A stretch of DNA of 64,000 nucleotides, taken from Frigoriglobus tundricola. Its GTDB lineage: Bacteria; Planctomycetota; Planctomycetia; Gemmatales; Gemmataceae. Where the stretch lies: contig NZ_CP053452.2 of the NCBI RefSeq assembly GCF_013128195.2, forward strand, positions 682,001 to 746,000. Reading direction: 5' to 3'. The notes beneath the pieces are model-generated. The model was not told the DNA's origin and searched no databases. It saw nothing but the letters and a program-made list of their open reading frames with translations. The translations under genes and the position numbers were made by a program. Positions 40,292 through 50,895 of the stretch are shown piece by piece (positions within the stretch are counted from its first letter, which is position 1; each line of letters begins with the position of its first letter).

Positions 40292-43200
40292 GGTCCGTCT
40301 CCGTCAGTTGGGATCGATGCCGCCCGCACCCGGTTGAGCGACCGCAGGAGTAACCCGGTCGCCAGGACGGCCCCGGCCGCGACGAGCGTCCCGGTGAGCG
40401 CGTCGGAGCGCCGGCGCCCGGCGCCGACGGGTTCGGGGGTCCGCCGGCCCGGCAGAGCGGCGGCGAGCACTTCTGCGAGGTGTTGCGGTTCGCGCCCCGT
40501 GCCCTGACCGATCTGCGTTTGGCAACTGAAGCCGTTGGCAATCACCCGCTCGTCCCGCCCGGCCGCGCGCACGGCGGGCAGCAGGCGCTGTTCGCCGATC
40601 GCCCGGGAGACCTCGTAGTGCCCGGCCTCGAACCCGAACGACCCGGCCAGCCCGCAACAGCCCTTCTCCGGTTCGGAGACGTCGAGGCCCATGTCCCCGA
40701 GCAGGGCCAATTCTTCTGCCGACCCGATGACCGCCTTGTGGTGACAGTGAACGTGAACGAGCGCCCGGCCGCTGACCCTCGGGGGGCGCCACCCGTCGGC
40801 CCGCGCGTGCTTCTGGAGGTACTCGCTGAGGTAAAAGGTCTGGTCGTGCAACCGCTTCGCGTCCTCGTTCAATGGGAACATCTCGACCAGCTCGTCACGG
40901 AACACGGCGGTGCAACTGGGCTCCAGCCCGATCACCGGCACACCGGTTTCGATGGCCGGCTGGAGCGTCGCGAGAACGGTCCGCAGGTAGCCCCGCGCGG
41001 TGTCGAGCATGCCGTAGTCGTAGAGCGGTCGGCCGCAGCACAGGTGCGCCCGCGGAACGATTACCCGGCAACCGGCGTCTTCCAGCACCGCGACCGCGGC
41101 CTTGCCGCGCTCCGGTTTGAAATAATTCGTGAACGTGTCCGCCCACAGGACGACCGGGCGACCCGAGCGCCGGGGGTTCGGGCGGCCGAAGTACCAGCTC
41201 TTGAAGGTCTCGGTGGCGAACGCCGGCATCGCCCGCTCCGGCGCCAGCCCGCCGAGCCACTTGGCGGCGGAGCGGAGACCCGGCGTCTGGCTGAAGAGGT
41301 TCGCCACGCCCGGCGCGGCCGCGGCGAGGCGCGCCCAGACGTCGATGAGCCCCATCGCGTAGGCGTGCCGCGGGCGGGCGCGGCCGGCGTAGTAGTGCGA
41401 GAGGAACTCCGCCTTGTACGTGGCCATGTCCACGTTCACCGGGCAGTCGTGCTTGCACCCCTTGCACGACAGGCACAGGTCGAGCGCGTCCTTCACCTCC
41501 GGGCTGCGCCACCCGTCGGTGATCACCTCGCCGTTCATCATCTCGAACAACATGCGGGCGCGGCCGCGGGTGCTGTGCTTCTCCTCGCGGGTGACCATGT
41601 AACTGGGGCACATGGTCGAGTGCCCGTTCTCGCGACGGCACTCGCCCACACCCACGCACCGCAGCGCGGCCCGCGCGAACGAGTGCTTGTCTTTCGGGTA
41701 GGAGAAGTGCGTGTCCGGCTCGGGCGGGTTGTAGTCCGGCCCGAGGCGCAGGTTGGCGTCGATCGGGTAGGCGTCGATCTTCTTGCCCGGGTTCATCTTC
41801 CCGGTCGGGTCCCAGATCGCCTTGAACTCGCGGAACGCCTGGTACAGCGTCGGGCCGAACATTTTGGGCAGGTACTCGCCCCGGGCCTGGCCGTCGCCGT
41901 GTTCGCCGGACAGCGACCCGCCGTACCGGCACACGAGGTCGGTCGCCTCGTCCATGAACGAGCGGTACTTCTTGACGCCATCGGTGGTGTACAGGTCGAA
42001 CGGGACGCGGCAGTGGATGCACCCCTGGCCGAAGTGCCCGTAGAGCGACGGGTGGTAGTCGAACTTGTCGAACAGGGCGCGGAGGTCGCGCAGATAGGGG
42101 CCGACGCGCTCCGGCGGAACGGCCGAGTCCTCCCAGCCCGGCCACGCGTCCGGCTGACCGGGCACCCACGCCGTCGAGCCGAGCCCGCCCTCGCGCACCT
42201 TCCAGAGCAACTGCTCCTCGTGCGGGTCGTCGAACAGTTTCATCGACGGCGGGTTCTTCAACCCCTTGAGCTTGTCCATGCACCGCCGCGCCTGGTTGTC
42301 CGAGTCGGCCTTACTTTCGCCGCCGAACTCGACCATCAGGAACCCCTTACCGTCGGGCAGGAGCTTCAGGTTCGCGGTCTCGTCGCCCTTCTTCTGCACG
42401 TACTCGATGAGCAGGTGATCCAGCCCCTCCAGGGCGGTCGGCCGGGAAGCGAGAATCTCCATCAGGTGCTCGCAGGCCGCATACACGTCGGCGTAGCCGA
42501 ACACGACGAGCGACCGGGCCTCCGGCTCCGGAACGAGGTTCAGCGTGGCCTCGAGGTACGTGACGCAGGTGCTCTCGGTCCCCACCAGTGCTTGGGCCAC
42601 GTGGAACCCGTTCTCCGGGAGCAGCGCGTCGAGGTTGTAGCCAGACACGCGGCGCGGGAGCTTCGGGAAGCGGGTGCGGATCTCGTCCGCGTACGTGTCT
42701 CTTAGGGCCTTCAGACGCGCGTAAATCTCTCCCCGGCGGCCGCCTGCGGCGATGAGCCGCTCCAACTCCTCGGGCGGAGTCGCGCCGACCCGCATCCGGG
42801 TGCCGTCGTAGGTGAGGACGTCGAGTTCGTGTGTGTTGTCCGCCACCCGGAGCCCGCGCCCGAACTTCGCACCGAGGAGCGAGTGACTGCCGCACGAGTC
42901 GTTGCCGAGCATCCCACCGAGGGTGCAGTGCGTGTGCGTGGCCGGGTCGGGGCTGAACGTCAGACCGTGCTCGCGCTTCGCCGTCCCGCGGAGGGTGTCG
43001 AGGACGCAGCCGGGCTGCACCGTGCCGAGCCTACTCGCGGGGTCGATGCGGACGACGCGGTGCAGGTACTTGGAGAAGTCCATCACGACCGCGACGTTGC
43101 AGCACTGCCCGCCGAGGCTCGTCCCGCCGCCGCGCGACAGGACCGGCGCCCCGTGCGCGCGGGCCGCGGCGACCGTCGCAACCACGTCGTCCACGGTCCG

Positions 43201-43428
43201 CGGGACGACAACACCAATGGGCACCTGCCGGTAGTTCGAGCCGTCGGTCGCGTACAGGGCGCGGGAGCCGGCGTCGAACCGGACCTCGGCCGTCGTCGCG
43301 CGCCGGAGGTCGGCTTCGAGCGCGCCGGCGGCGTCCGGCGGGATCGCGGTGCGGGCGCTGTCGCGGCGCTGCCGCTCGAACCGGGGGCGCTCGTTCTCCT
43401 CGCGGAGCACGGTCAGGCTGATCGTCAC
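40288..43428 (-). CDS. FAD-linked oxidase plus Fe-S dehydrogenase (D-lactate/glycolate type)
   Basis: GTG at 43426-43428 overlaps the upstream gene's stop by 4 bases and follows GGAGGG. The 1046-residue protein fuses a GlcD-type FAD_binding_4 domain (PRTVDDVVATVAAARAHGAP, LSRGGGTSLGGQCCNVAVVM), an FAD-oxidase C-terminal domain, a double [4Fe-4S] ferredoxin region (CVGVGECRRENGHSTMCPSY, CLSCKGCKHDCP) and CCG cysteine-rich domains (ARAHLCCGRPLYD, SEPEKGCCGLAGSFGFEA) as in GlpC/LldE. The C-terminus has a hydrophobic helix (GTLVAAGAVLATGLLLRSL). It likely oxidises a 2-hydroxy acid such as D-lactate and passes electrons to quinone. Confidence 0.9.
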   Translation of the reverse strand: MTISLTVLREENERPRFERQRRDSARTAIPPDAAGALEADLRRATTAEVRFDAGSRALYATDGSNYRQVPIGVVVPRTVDDVVATVAAARAHGAPVLSRGGGTSLGGQCCNVAVVMDFSKYLHRVVRIDPASRLGTVQPGCVLDTLRGTAKREHGLTFSPDPATHTHCTLGGMLGNDSCGSHSLLGAKFGRGLRVADNTHELDVLTYDGTRMRVGATPPEELERLIAAGGRRGEIYARLKALRDTYADEIRTRFPKLPRRVSGYNLDALLPENGFHVAQALVGTESTCVTYLEATLNLVPEPEARSLVVFGYADVYAACEHLMEILASRPTALEGLDHLLIEYVQKKGDETANLKLLPDGKGFLMVEFGGESKADSDNQARRCMDKLKGLKNPPSMKLFDDPHEEQLLWKVREGGLGSTAWVPGQPDAWPGWEDSAVPPERVGPYLRDLRALFDKFDYHPSLYGHFGQGCIHCRVPFDLYTTDGVKKYRSFMDEATDLVCRYGGSLSGEHGDGQARGEYLPKMFGPTLYQAFREFKAIWDPTGKMNPGKKIDAYPIDANLRLGPDYNPPEPDTHFSYPKDKHSFARAALRCVGVGECRRENGHSTMCPSYMVTREEKHSTRGRARMLFEMMNGEVITDGWRSPEVKDALDLCLSCKGCKHDCPVNVDMATYKAEFLSHYYAGRARPRHAYAMGLIDVWARLAAAAPGVANLFSQTPGLRSAAKWLGGLAPERAMPAFATETFKSWYFGRPNPRRSGRPVVLWADTFTNYFKPERGKAAVAVLEDAGCRVIVPRAHLCCGRPLYDYGMLDTARGYLRTVLATLQPAIETGVPVIGLEPSCTAVFRDELVEMFPLNEDAKRLHDQTFYLSEYLQKHARADGWRPPRVSGRALVHVHCHHKAVIGSAEELALLGDMGLDVSEPEKGCCGLAGSFGFEAGHYEVSRAIGEQRLLPAVRAAGRDERVIANGFSCQTQIGQGTGREPQHLAEVLAAALPGRRTPEPVGAGRRRSDALTGTLVAAGAVLATGLLLRSLNRVRAASIPTDGDGP

Positions 43429-43712
43429 GACTCCCTCCGGGTGGCGGTTCGAACGGGCGGGACAGCAGATGGATGCACGCGTACGCGACCGGCCAGCCAC
43501 AGCCCGACGCCCGCTTCCGCGACAGACAGGAGGCGAACGAGATCGGGCCGCTCGCGGAGCGGGGTCACCAGCCGCTCCCACCAGCCCGGCCCGCTGTGCC
43601 AGAGCCGGACGCGCTTCTCGGGCACTACGAACGCCAGAACGGCGTCCCCGACGAGGAGCATGGCCGCTACGTCTTTGAGGCGGTTCGCCGTGAGGCTCCC
43701 ATCCGATGGCAT
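43425..43712 (-). CDS. Small membrane-associated protein
   Basis: A 95-residue protein with two hydrophobic segments (LKDVAAMLLVGDAVLAFVVP, LSVAEAGVGLWLAGRV) joined by VRLWHSGPGWWERLVTPLRE. It overlaps the dehydrogenase start by 4 bases, so it is probably translated together with it. It resembles small membrane subunits but has no family motif. Confidence 0.6.
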   Translation of the reverse strand: MPSDGSLTANRLKDVAAMLLVGDAVLAFVVPEKRVRLWHSGPGWWERLVTPLRERPDLVRLLSVAEAGVGLWLAGRVRVHPSAVPPVRTATRRES

Positions 43713-43757
43713 GATTCACTCCCCATCTGGTCGAGGGCGAAAAGCACTACCGGTCAG

Positions 43758-44882
43758 CTAATTTGATGCCGCCCAGCTCTTGAACCGCTGCGCGTCCGCG
43801 TGCTTAAAAGCCAGGCCGAGTCCCGATCGGGACGGATCGGGGCGGAGCGCCCCGTTCACGGGGGCGGCGGTCCCGTCGAACAGCATCGCTTCGATGCGGA
43901 CGTGGTCGTGGAAGTATTCCAGGTGGCGGAAGTCCGCCGTGCAGGCGCACGCGGGGTGCAGGTGAAGGGCGGGAGCGCAGTGGGCGGAGAACGGGAGGCC
44001 GAACGCCTCACACAGGTCGGCCGCTTTCAGGAAGCCGGTGATCCCGCCGCACCGTGAGGCGTCGGCCTGGAGCGCGTCCACCGCCCCGGCTTCGAGCATC
44101 CGGCGGAAGTACGCCGGGTCGTAGCCGTACTCCCCGGCCGCGACGTCCACGCCGACCGGACCGCGGTCGCGGAGGAGGCGGAGGCCGGCGAGATCGTCGG
44201 ACGACACCGGCTCCTCGAACCAGGTCACGCCCAGGGCCGCAAACTCTTCGGAGAACGCGAGGGCCTGCTTGCGGGAGTACGCGCCGTTCGCGTCCACGAA
44301 CAATTCGACGCGCTCGCCGATGGCCTCGCGGGCGGCCTCGACCCGCCAGACGTCCCGCTCGGGGTGCGTACCGACCTTCATCTTCACGCGACTGATGCCC
44401 TGGCCCGCCCAGCCGGCCAGTTGCTTCTGAAGGCGCTCGGGGGCGTAGCTGGTAAACCCGCCGCTCCCGTAGAGCGGAGCCGCGTCGCGCGCCGCCCCGA
44501 GGAGGCGGAAGAGCGGCAGCCCCAGCGCCTTGGCTTTCACGTCCCAGAGGGCCGCGTCGAGGGCGGAAATCGCCATCGCGGCCACGCCCGCGCGGCCGAG
44601 GTTCCGGACGTGTCGGCACATCGCCACCCAGGCCGCGGGCACGTCCAGCGCGTCACGGCCGACCAGGAGCGGGGCGAGGTGGGCGTGAGCGAAGTGCGCG
44701 GTCGCGGCATCGGCATAGGTGTAACCGACTCCGGTCCTTCCGCCGGCCGTGACCTCTGCGAGGACGAGAACGGTTTCCGCCCACGCGTAAGTCCCGTCCG
44801 CCTCAGGGGCGTCGGTCGGGATCGTATACGCCGAGAGAACGACCCGTTCGATGGTGGCAGCAGAGCCATCGGACGCGCCCAT
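43758..44882 (-). CDS. Enolase-superfamily enzyme (mandelate racemase/muconate cycloisomerase type)
   Basis: A 374-residue protein with an N-terminal capping domain and a modified TIM barrel. Catalytic features: KMKVG (the KxK position), VDANGAYS (first metal ligand), WFEEPVSSDD (second), GEYGYD (third, where the family has GE or GD) and AHCAPALHLH near the C-terminal end. The substrate is a sugar acid or cyclic carboxylate and cannot be fixed from sequence. It precedes the small membrane protein by 45 bases on the same strand. Confidence 0.85.
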   Translation of the reverse strand: MGASDGSAATIERVVLSAYTIPTDAPEADGTYAWAETVLVLAEVTAGGRTGVGYTYADAATAHFAHAHLAPLLVGRDALDVPAAWVAMCRHVRNLGRAGVAAMAISALDAALWDVKAKALGLPLFRLLGAARDAAPLYGSGGFTSYAPERLQKQLAGWAGQGISRVKMKVGTHPERDVWRVEAAREAIGERVELFVDANGAYSRKQALAFSEEFAALGVTWFEEPVSSDDLAGLRLLRDRGPVGVDVAAGEYGYDPAYFRRMLEAGAVDALQADASRCGGITGFLKAADLCEAFGLPFSAHCAPALHLHPACACTADFRHLEYFHDHVRIEAMLFDGTAAPVNGALRPDPSRSGLGLAFKHADAQRFKSWAASN

Positions 44883-45009
44883 TCACGCTCTCCTTTCGCA
44901 TCTTGCGACCAACCACCCATGCCGGTCCGCGCCAGCCGCGCCGGTGCACCGCGTTGTCAACCAGCGGCGGGCCGACGCCGCGCCGCTCGCACGCGGTGTT
45001 GTCGGTGGT

Positions 45010-46764
45010 TCAGATGACCTCGCGGATCTTGTCCTTCAGCACCGTCTTGATGATGTCCCAACGGTCCTTCTCGCCGCGGACGAGCGCCTTTGCGAACTGG
45101 GTCGCCTGTTTCGTGGTGACATGACCGGGCATCGGCGGCTCGTTCGCGTCCACGACGCAATCGACCAGGGCCGGGCCGTCGGTCCGGAACGCCTCACCGA
45201 TCACCCGCTCGGCGTCGGCCGCCCGCTCCAGCGTGAACCCCTTGATCCCGACCGCCTCGGCGTACCTGGCGAAGTCTACGGGGTGGAGGTCGCAGCCGTA
45301 TTCGGGGTTCCCCTCGAACACGATCTGCTCCCACTTGATCTGACCAAGCGTGTTGTTCTTGATAATGAACACTTTCACCGGCAGCTTGTATTTGGCGATC
45401 GTGGCCAGCTCCATCATGGTCATCGTGAAGCCGCCGTCGCCGCACATCGCGACCACCGCCCGGCCGGGGTACGCGACCGCCGCCGCGACCGCGTAAGGCA
45501 GCCCGTTGCCCATCGTCGCCAGCAGGCCGGACGCGGAGAACATCATGTCCCCGCGCATCTTCAGGTAGCGTGCGGCCCAGGTGGTGACCGTCCCGCAGTC
45601 GGAACACACGATCGCGTTATCTGGCAGGAACGTGTTGACCACGCGCGCGACCACCTGCGGCTTCATCGGGTGTTCGGGGCTGGTGCCGTGCGTCTCGAGC
45701 AGCGCGTTCCAGTCTCTCATCCGCTCTTGGGCCGACTCCAGAAAGGCCCGCGACGTCCGGGGTTGAACGAGCGGGAGGAGGGCCTGGAGGACCGGCCGAC
45801 AGTAGCCGACGAGCCCGACATCGGCCGGGTACCGGAGCCCGATCCGCGCCGGGTCAATGTCGATCTGGACGCACTTCGCCCGCCCCGGTTCGGGGAGGAA
45901 CTGCACGTAGGGGAAGGCGGTGCCGATCATCACCAGCGTGTCGCACTCGCGCATCGCGTCCTGCGACGGGGCCGTGCCCAGGAGCCCCAGCCCGCCGGTG
46001 GTGTACGGGCTGTCGTCGGGAACCACCGCCTTGCCGAGCAGCGCCTTGACGACGGGGCCGGCGGCCCGCTCGGCCAGTTGTTCGACCTCGGCCCGGCACC
46101 CGAGCGCGCCGCGGCCGACCAGAATGGCAACTTTCTTGCCGCCGTTAATGATGGCCGCTGCCGCGCGGAGCAGGTCGCCGGCCGGGACCGGCGCCGCGTC
46201 CGCCAGTTCGTCGGCGCTGTGGCCCTTGATGTTCCACTCCGACCGCGGGTCGTCCGCCGCGGTCACCTCCTGCACGTCCTTGGGGATGCACAGGTGCGCG
46301 ACCCCGCGGCGGGAGAGCGCGGCCTTGATCGCCATATCGAGCACGTTCACGACGTGGGCCGGGCCGGTGACCCGTTCGTTGTAGACCGCCACGTCCTGGT
46401 AGAGTTTGATCAGGTCCACGTCCTGCTGGAAGTCGCAGCCGATGAGGTCGTGGAAGGTGTGGCCGGTGATCGCCAGGACGGCCTGCCGGTCCATCTTGGC
46501 GTCGTACAGACCGTTCAACAGGTGAATGCCGCCGGGGCCGCTGGTTGCCAGGCACACGCCCAGGCGGCCGGTGAACTTGGCGTACCCGCAGGCCGCGAAC
46601 GCGGCCGCTTCTTCGTGCCGCACTTGCACGAACCGCAGTTTGTTTTTTCGCGTCCGGAGGGACTCGAAGATGCCGTTGATGCCGTCGCCGGGGAAGCCGA
46701 AGACGGTGTCCACGCCCCAACCGATGAGCCGGTCCAACAGGATGTCGGCCGTGGTACTGGCCAT
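45010..46764 (-). CDS. ThDP-dependent pyruvate oxidase/dehydrogenase-like enzyme
   Basis: A 584-residue protein with the three-domain layout of the acetolactate synthase/PoxB family. The PYR domain has GFPGDGINGIFESLRTRKNK, VQVRHEEAAAFAACGYAKFT and LATSGPGGIHLLNGLYDAKM. The central domain is followed by a ThDP-Mg motif (AMCGDGGFTMTMMELATIAK ending IIKNN, about 430-465). The last residues lack a typical PoxB membrane helix. It probably decarboxylates pyruvate to acetate or acetyl-phosphate. A gene-free region lies upstream. Confidence 0.85.
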   Translation of the reverse strand: MASTTADILLDRLIGWGVDTVFGFPGDGINGIFESLRTRKNKLRFVQVRHEEAAAFAACGYAKFTGRLGVCLATSGPGGIHLLNGLYDAKMDRQAVLAITGHTFHDLIGCDFQQDVDLIKLYQDVAVYNERVTGPAHVVNVLDMAIKAALSRRGVAHLCIPKDVQEVTAADDPRSEWNIKGHSADELADAAPVPAGDLLRAAAAIINGGKKVAILVGRGALGCRAEVEQLAERAAGPVVKALLGKAVVPDDSPYTTGGLGLLGTAPSQDAMRECDTLVMIGTAFPYVQFLPEPGRAKCVQIDIDPARIGLRYPADVGLVGYCRPVLQALLPLVQPRTSRAFLESAQERMRDWNALLETHGTSPEHPMKPQVVARVVNTFLPDNAIVCSDCGTVTTWAARYLKMRGDMMFSASGLLATMGNGLPYAVAAAVAYPGRAVVAMCGDGGFTMTMMELATIAKYKLPVKVFIIKNNTLGQIKWEQIVFEGNPEYGCDLHPVDFARYAEAVGIKGFTLERAADAERVIGEAFRTDGPALVDCVVDANEPPMPGHVTTKQATQFAKALVRGEKDRWDIIKTVLKDKIREVI

Positions 46765-47092
46765 GAAGCGCTGCTCCTTGATGGAGGGCGAATCGGGCCG
46801 GGCGCGCCACGGCTTCGCGCCGGTGTGCGTTTAAAAAAAGCAAGCAAGATCCGCGCCCTTCCAGGGCAAATATTCTTGCTCGCGATCCGAGTTTGCCGCG
46901 TCGAGCGATTCGCAATGAACGCCCCCGCACGGTCGCCATCAACATCAAATATGCGACAGAATATCGATACCGCCGAACGAGCCGAACGCTCGTTCACGGG
47001 AGGCCCAGAAGCGGGCCGACGAGTGGAAGCAGGTGACGCGCGTTCGCGTGCGTAACGGGCCGCGCTTGGGCGTTCGTCATTGGCCCTTACAA
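46765..47092. promoter_or_regulatory. Intergenic region upstream of the ThDP enzyme
   Basis: 328 bases with no supported gene, between the sigma-factor stop and the ThDP-enzyme start, both on the minus strand. AGCAAGA and TCTTGCT (about 46840-46880) pair around a GC-rich 25-base loop beside AAAAAAA, which would serve as a hairpin. The rest shows nothing distinct. Confidence 0.35.
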
Positions 47093-48316
47093 TCACTTGC
47101 CCTCTTTGACTCCCTTGGCCTTCGCTTGCTCCAAAGCGATCTCGATTTCCAGACGCTTCGCTTTGAGTTTGAGGACGGCCGCTACGGTCCCTCGTCCGGC
47201 CTTCACTCGTGTGTCCGCATACTCTTCGTATTGCTTCAGCGTGGTCACGGTCTCCTTGTAGAGCGCGACGCGGTCCGACTCCTTCTCCGCGACATCCAGT
47301 TCCGCCTGGAGCAGCAGCAGTCTCGCGTCGAGTGCTTCGTCATACGAAGCGCGGGCGTTTTTGTACAATCCGAGCGTGATATCTGTCAGCTCCTTCAAGG
47401 CGGCCATCCGCTCCTTACGGAGTTCCTTCACCTTCCTGGCGGATTCGTCTGCCTGTTCCCCGGGTGCCGGATTCTCCTTGTCCTGCGGGCCGAGCGCACC
47501 GGCCCGGTTCTCCGGCGGTCTTTTGGTGGCTCCGTTGGGCGCCGGTGGCGTTGGGAGCGGGGCCACGGGCTGAGCCCGCAGCGCCACCCCGCCCGCGATC
47601 GCGACCCCGACACAGGTCGTCAGGACAGCGGCTGCCAGCTTGAACTTCTGAATCGTCATGGCTCGGATCACTCCGTCGGTAAGGGTTACGGCCGCAGCGG
47701 AGGGGGGACCGGCGCGGACAGGGGCCGGCCCGGTCACCGCTGCGGCGAGCAACGGCCCACCGAGTTCGACGCCCCGCCGCGCGAGTCGGACCCGGAGCAT
47801 CTCGCGGGCGCGCTCGAGGCGGCCCTTGACTTGCCCTCCGCTCCAGCCGAGTTGCTCGGCGGCCTCGTCCCGTGACCGGCCCTCCAAACAGCAGACGATC
47901 AGCACCGCGCGGTACGGCTCCGGCAGTCGCGACAGTTCCTCGTCGAGCAGGGCCAGACCCTCGCGGGGGCCGACATCCTCGCTGACCGCGTCCGGGCCCC
48001 GTGCGGCCGCCTCGACCTCGCTCCTTCGTCGGGCGGTCCGCCGGAGGTTGGCCGCGACCCGTCGCGTTACCGCGTGCAGCCACGCCGGGAGCGATCCGGT
48101 CACGGTTCCGGCTTTGCGGGACAGGGTCAGGAACACCGCTTGAAACGCGTCCTCCGCGTCCCGGCCGGCGAGCCGCACGCACGCCGCCCAGACCCCCGCG
48201 CCGTGTCGCCGGACGAGCGCCTCGAACGCCCCGTCGTCGCGGTTGCGGGCGTACCGGTCCAGCAGGTCCCGATCGGACCCGGCCGCCACACGCAGCAGTC
48301 GCAGCACGCGGATCAT
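47093..48316 (-). CDS. ECF sigma factor with C-terminal membrane and coiled-coil extension
   Basis: ATG at 48314-48316 is preferred over a GTG 12 codons upstream. The 407-residue product has sigma2 (LLDRYARNRDDGAFEALVRR, DAEDAFQAVFLTLSRKAG) and sigma4 (LSRLPEPYRAVLIVCCLEGR, SRDEAAEQLGWSGGQVKGRL, ERAREMLRVRLARRG). An extension follows with a single transmembrane helix (FKLAAAVLTTCVGVAIAGGV) and a helical C-terminal domain (ASYDEALDARLLLLQAELDV). The extension is typical of planctomycete ECF families and may act as a fused anti-sigma or sensor. Confidence 0.85.
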   Translation of the reverse strand: MIRVLRLLRVAAGSDRDLLDRYARNRDDGAFEALVRRHGAGVWAACVRLAGRDAEDAFQAVFLTLSRKAGTVTGSLPAWLHAVTRRVAANLRRTARRRSEVEAAARGPDAVSEDVGPREGLALLDEELSRLPEPYRAVLIVCCLEGRSRDEAAEQLGWSGGQVKGRLERAREMLRVRLARRGVELGGPLLAAAVTGPAPVRAGPPSAAAVTLTDGVIRAMTIQKFKLAAAVLTTCVGVAIAGGVALRAQPVAPLPTPPAPNGATKRPPENRAGALGPQDKENPAPGEQADESARKVKELRKERMAALKELTDITLGLYKNARASYDEALDARLLLLQAELDVAEKESDRVALYKETVTTLKQYEEYADTRVKAGRGTVAAVLKLKAKRLEIEIALEQAKAKGVKEGK

Positions 48317-48579
48317 CGCCCGCCTACATGTCGGCCCGAGCAGATTCGGCACGGGGGAATTTGAGAAAAACGTGACGAAGGAGGCTCACCCGCGTGCCGC
48401 GAGCGGATTTCGGCTCCGGGGCCGGATGACGTCCCCGAGTTGCTCGTGCGCCACCGACCACCGGTGCGGCCCGTCGGGACGCGGTCGCTGGCCGCGGGAT
48501 CGGGTTCGTGCCGGCTCCCGGCAACCGCTGGGATGATGTGCGCGAGGAGTCAGGAGCCGTGCAGAGTTGCGAAGACGGA

Positions 48580-49539
48580 TCAGCCCGCAGCAACCGAGCG
48601 CCAGTAGTCCAGAATGTCGGCGAGGGTGCGGTCGAGGGGCACACGCGGGTACCAGCCGGTCGCGGCGCGGAGCTTGTGGACGTCGGCGCGGGTGACCGAC
48701 GTGTCCGCCTTTCGGCCGGGTTCGATGGTCTGGTTGACGCGGATCGGGATGCGCGACAGGGACACCAGCCGATCGAGCAGGTCCTGGATGCGGAACGACT
48801 CGCCCCGTGCGGCGTTGTACGCCTCGCCGCTCGCGCCCTTTTCCAACAGCAGCGGGAAGCTCGCGACGATGTCCCGCACGTCGGCGATGTCGCGCTTCGC
48901 GGACAGGTCGCCCGTCTCCACCACCGGCGCGTGCTTGCCCGCTTCGGCCGCCGCGATCTGCCGGGCGAAGTTCGGCACCGCGAAGTCGGCGCTCTGCCGC
49001 GGGCCGATCTGGTTGAACAGCCGCACGCGGACGATGTCGAGCCCCGCGCTGCGGCTGTACTGGTAGCTCACGATGTCGGCGGCGGCCTTGCTGGCGGCGT
49101 AGGGGCTGGCCGGCTTGAGCGTCGTCCGCTCGTCGCACGCGCCGTCCGGCACGTCCGGCTCGCCGTAAATTAGACCGGTGGAGACGAACAGCGTCCGCGG
49201 GCGGAGCCCCGAGCGGACGACGGCGTCGTAGAGGACGCGGGTCGCGGTCAAGTTCTCGGCCCACGCCCGGTCGGGGTCGCGGAACGACCCGCCCGTGTTG
49301 GCGTAGCCGGCGAGGTGAACGATCCAATCGGGCCGGGTCTCGAGCAGCACCCGCTCGGTGTCGGCGGGGCCACACAGGTCGCCCACGACGAGGCGGGCGT
49401 GGGGGGCCAGATGGGCCAGTTGCGCCGGCCACTCGCCCCGCCGGCTCACCCCGAAGAGCGCGTGCCCGCCCGACGCCACCAGGTGTTCCACCAGGTGACC
49501 GCCGACGAACCCGGTGATGCCGGTGATGAGGATACGCAT
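48580..49539 (-). CDS. GDP-4-keto-6-deoxymannose reductase-like epimerase/dehydratase
   Basis: ATG at 49537-49539 begins MRILITGITGFVGGHLVEHL; an earlier start would add an unrelated leader. The 319-residue extended SDR has VVGDLCGPADTERVLLETRP, HLAGYANTGGSFRDP and the catalytic SPYAASKAAADIVSYQYSRS (YxxxK). The likely role is reduction of GDP-4-keto-6-deoxymannose to GDP-D-rhamnose (Rmd-like), because gmd lies directly upstream. It is also close to other NDP-sugar epimerases. Confidence 0.75.
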   Translation of the reverse strand: MRILITGITGFVGGHLVEHLVASGGHALFGVSRRGEWPAQLAHLAPHARLVVGDLCGPADTERVLLETRPDWIVHLAGYANTGGSFRDPDRAWAENLTATRVLYDAVVRSGLRPRTLFVSTGLIYGEPDVPDGACDERTTLKPASPYAASKAAADIVSYQYSRSAGLDIVRVRLFNQIGPRQSADFAVPNFARQIAAAEAGKHAPVVETGDLSAKRDIADVRDIVASFPLLLEKGASGEAYNAARGESFRIQDLLDRLVSLSRIPIRVNQTIEPGRKADTSVTRADVHKLRAATGWYPRVPLDRTLADILDYWRSVAAG

Positions 49540-49555
49540 GTCGATGGCACGGAAC

Positions 49556-49648
49556 GCGGAACGCGGAACTGAGAATGAAAACAAGGAACACGAGTGCGGC
49601 AAGGGGCCGACTCACTCGTCCAGCGATTTCACTCGTTCCGCGTTCCGC
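49556..49648. repeat. Inverted repeat between the two GDP-sugar genes
   Basis: GCGGAACGCGGAAC (49556-49569) is the exact reverse complement of GTTCCGCGTTCCGC (49635-49648), with 65 bases between. It lies between gmd and the reductase-like gene. It may be a dispersed repeat of the genome or a processing/termination structure. Confidence 0.55.
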
Positions 49649-49659
49649 ACCCCGCGTTC

Positions 49660-50895
<1,236 letters not shown>

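Noticed and set aside
40480..42705. A 741-codon frame antisense to the FAD/Fe-S dehydrogenase
   Set aside because: Composition is typical of GC-driven antisense frames and the opposite strand carries clear FAD and Fe-S motifs.
44851..47055. A 734-codon frame antisense to the enolase-superfamily and ThDP genes
   Set aside because: No domain signal; both opposite genes have intact catalytic motifs.
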